Shown here: positions 5,056 through 5,984 of the stretch, in pieces
Position numbering within the stretch: the stretch's first letter is position 1
Layout: each line of letters begins with the position of its first letter
NCBI GenBank assembly: GCA_023428365.1
Contig: JAEYYQ010000484.1
Coordinates: 1-5,984, forward strand
Direction: 5' to 3'
Length of the DNA: 5,984 nt
Source of the DNA: Pseudomonadota bacterium
GTDB lineage: Bacteria > Pseudomonadota > Alphaproteobacteria > Rhizobiales > Hyphomicrobiaceae
Position numbers and translations under genes: made by a program
Notes under the pieces: generated by a model
Seen by the model: only the letters and a program-made list of their open reading frames with translations
The model's database searches: none
What the model was told of the DNA's origin: nothing

Positions 5056-5973
5056 TCAGATACAGGACAGAGGCCAACGGGCCTCTCGATAGTATTTTGC
5101 CAGTTCCACGAATTCTCGTTCGCTCATTATTGAAACCTTGCGGCCTTCCGTGACAGCCGCTTCAGCCTTGAGCTGCTTGTTGCTTTTCTCTTTGCCGTTG
5201 AATTGGGTCGGGTCTCGGTAACCGACAACCAGAATCGTGGCCTGTTTGGTGAAACTTTCCCTGACGTCACAGCCAAGCTCTGAGGCGATATCGACGAGAG
5301 CCCTTTCTCCCAACTCAAATTCACCCGTGCAGACAAGAACATGACCACTCAGCGGTCCGCCTTCGACGCCGCGAGCTTCAATCTTCTCAGAATACCTGAT
5401 CCGCGCCTTCTCGATTGTTTGCGAACGGCTTGAAGGCGAGATTGCCCCAACGCGACGCATCCACTCTGCCGTGCCTAAGTCCGTCTCGCGCATTGCTCGC
5501 GCCATAATTGTTCCGCAGGCACGGGCGTCACTCAAAGCGTCGTGATGGTTCAACTCAATCCCGAAGTGAGAACACAACGTTTTGAGATTGTGCCGCGGCA
5601 ATTCCGGCCAAGCGACAGAAGCAACCGCGACAGAGTCTAACCATTTGCACGAAGGAAATTCTTTGGAGTAGCGCAGACAAGCGCTGTGCGAGGCATCGCA
5701 ATCGAAACGCGAATGACTGACAATGACACGCTCGGAAAGGCTGGGCGAAATCGCTCGCATGATGTCGGGCCAAGTCGGCGCCGTGGCGACATCCTGACTC
5801 CTGACACCGTGAATCCGAACATTGTTGGCATCGAAATCACATTCAGGATTGACCAGTGACGACCACTCCCACGCCAAGCCATCCTGATCAAACGCAACCA
5901 AGCCAATCTGACAGATCGAAGACCGATCGCTGTTCGCAGTCTCGACGTCGATGGCAATAAACTGCCTCGGCAT
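5056..5973 (-). CDS. DnaQ-like 3'-5' exonuclease with C-terminal BRCT domain
   Basis: This protein probably removes nucleotides from 3' ends of DNA or RNA, like the epsilon proofreading subunit family. The 305 residues hold an exonuclease domain (about 4-165) with all DEDDh positions visible: Asp9 and Glu11 in AIDVETA, Asp91 in SHSRFD, and His144 and Asp149 in HHDALSDA. After a linker, a BRCT domain of the NAD-dependent DNA ligase kind runs from about 206 to 295 (GHVLVCTGEFELGERALVDIASELG, then ATILVVG and KLKAEAAV-like turns ending in SEREFVELA). BRCT domains bind DNA ends or protein partners. AAGGG (5980-5984 on the + numbering) precedes the ATG by about 6 bases, so the gene is complete. 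Its codons look less GC-biased at third positions than its neighbours, hinting at a different history. A dedicated repair or stress role is an inference. Confidence 0.9.
   Translation of the reverse strand: MPRQFIAIDVETANSDRSSICQIGLVAFDQDGLAWEWSSLVNPECDFDANNVRIHGVRSQDVATAPTWPDIMRAISPSLSERVIVSHSRFDCDASHSACLRYSKEFPSCKWLDSVAVASVAWPELPRHNLKTLCSHFGIELNHHDALSDARACGTIMARAMRETDLGTAEWMRRVGAISPSSRSQTIEKARIRYSEKIEARGVEGGPLSGHVLVCTGEFELGERALVDIASELGCDVRESFTKQATILVVGYRDPTQFNGKEKSNKQLKAEAAVTEGRKVSIMSEREFVELAKYYREARWPLSCI
5069..5086 (+). terminator. hairpin after the exporter operon, inside the convergent gene's 3' end
   Basis: AGAGGCC (5069-5075) and GGCCTCT (5080-5086) form a perfect 7-bp GC-rich stem with loop AACG, followed by CGATAGTATTTTG on the + strand. 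It lies about 40 bases after the fusion-protein stop and would suit that transcript. It overlaps the last codons of the opposite-strand exonuclease gene. A weaker AAACC/GGTTT hairpin (5035-5050) lies between the stops. Confidence 0.35.
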
Positions 5974-5984
5974 CCCATTCCCTT

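Noticed and set aside
1..5984. tRNA, rRNA, CRISPR array, insertion sequence, attachment site
   Set aside because: No cloverleaf ending in a T-loop motif, regularly spaced repeats, transposase or integrase domain, or long terminal inverted repeats were seen on either strand.

Overview
The window looks like a chromosomal segment of a high-GC alphaproteobacterium, most likely Bradyrhizobium/Rhodopseudomonas-like. The reasons are the strong G/C bias at third codon positions, the phasin-like gene, the style of the MgtE and DevA/DevB-like proteins, and the Shine-Dalgarno-led genes. The genus is an inference from protein style; no marker gene is present.

Layout: (1) 1-185, a highly structured leader holding a candidate 15-codon leader peptide (87-134). 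(2) 186-1589 (+), a complete MgtE-type Mg2+ channel with N domain, CBS pair and five-helix pore. (3) 1614-2072 (-), a small phasin-like protein with a very basic N-terminal tail, convergent with mgtE across a 24-base gap holding a hairpin. (4) 2073-2301, a divergent intergenic region with two inverted repeats. (5) 2302-2733 (+), a small secreted protein of unknown function, followed by a terminator-like hairpin. (6) 2734-3093, 360 bases without a credible gene but with several perfect dyads. (7) 3094-3993 and 3920-5029 (+), an overlapping pair: a MacB/DevA-type ABC ATPase and a HlyD/DevB-type membrane fusion protein. (8) 5056-5973 (-), a DEDDh 3'-5' exonuclease fused to a C-terminal BRCT domain, convergent with the exporter pair.

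How they fit together: the ATPase and fusion protein are two of the three parts expected of a tripartite export pump. The window has no FtsX/MacB/DevC-like permease and no room for one in the operon, so the partner must be encoded elsewhere. The mgtE leader is the most intriguing regulatory element. It offers an Arg/Pro-rich short reading frame with its own ribosome binding site, ending just before a helix that abuts the mgtE start codon. This is reminiscent of leader-peptide control of Mg2+ transporters in enterobacteria, but nothing here proves function. A second recurring signal is the dyad GTTCC-N4-GGAAC, found once upstream of the secreted-protein gene and once upstream of the exporter pair. 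No tRNA, rRNA, CRISPR array, insertion sequence or prophage feature was seen.
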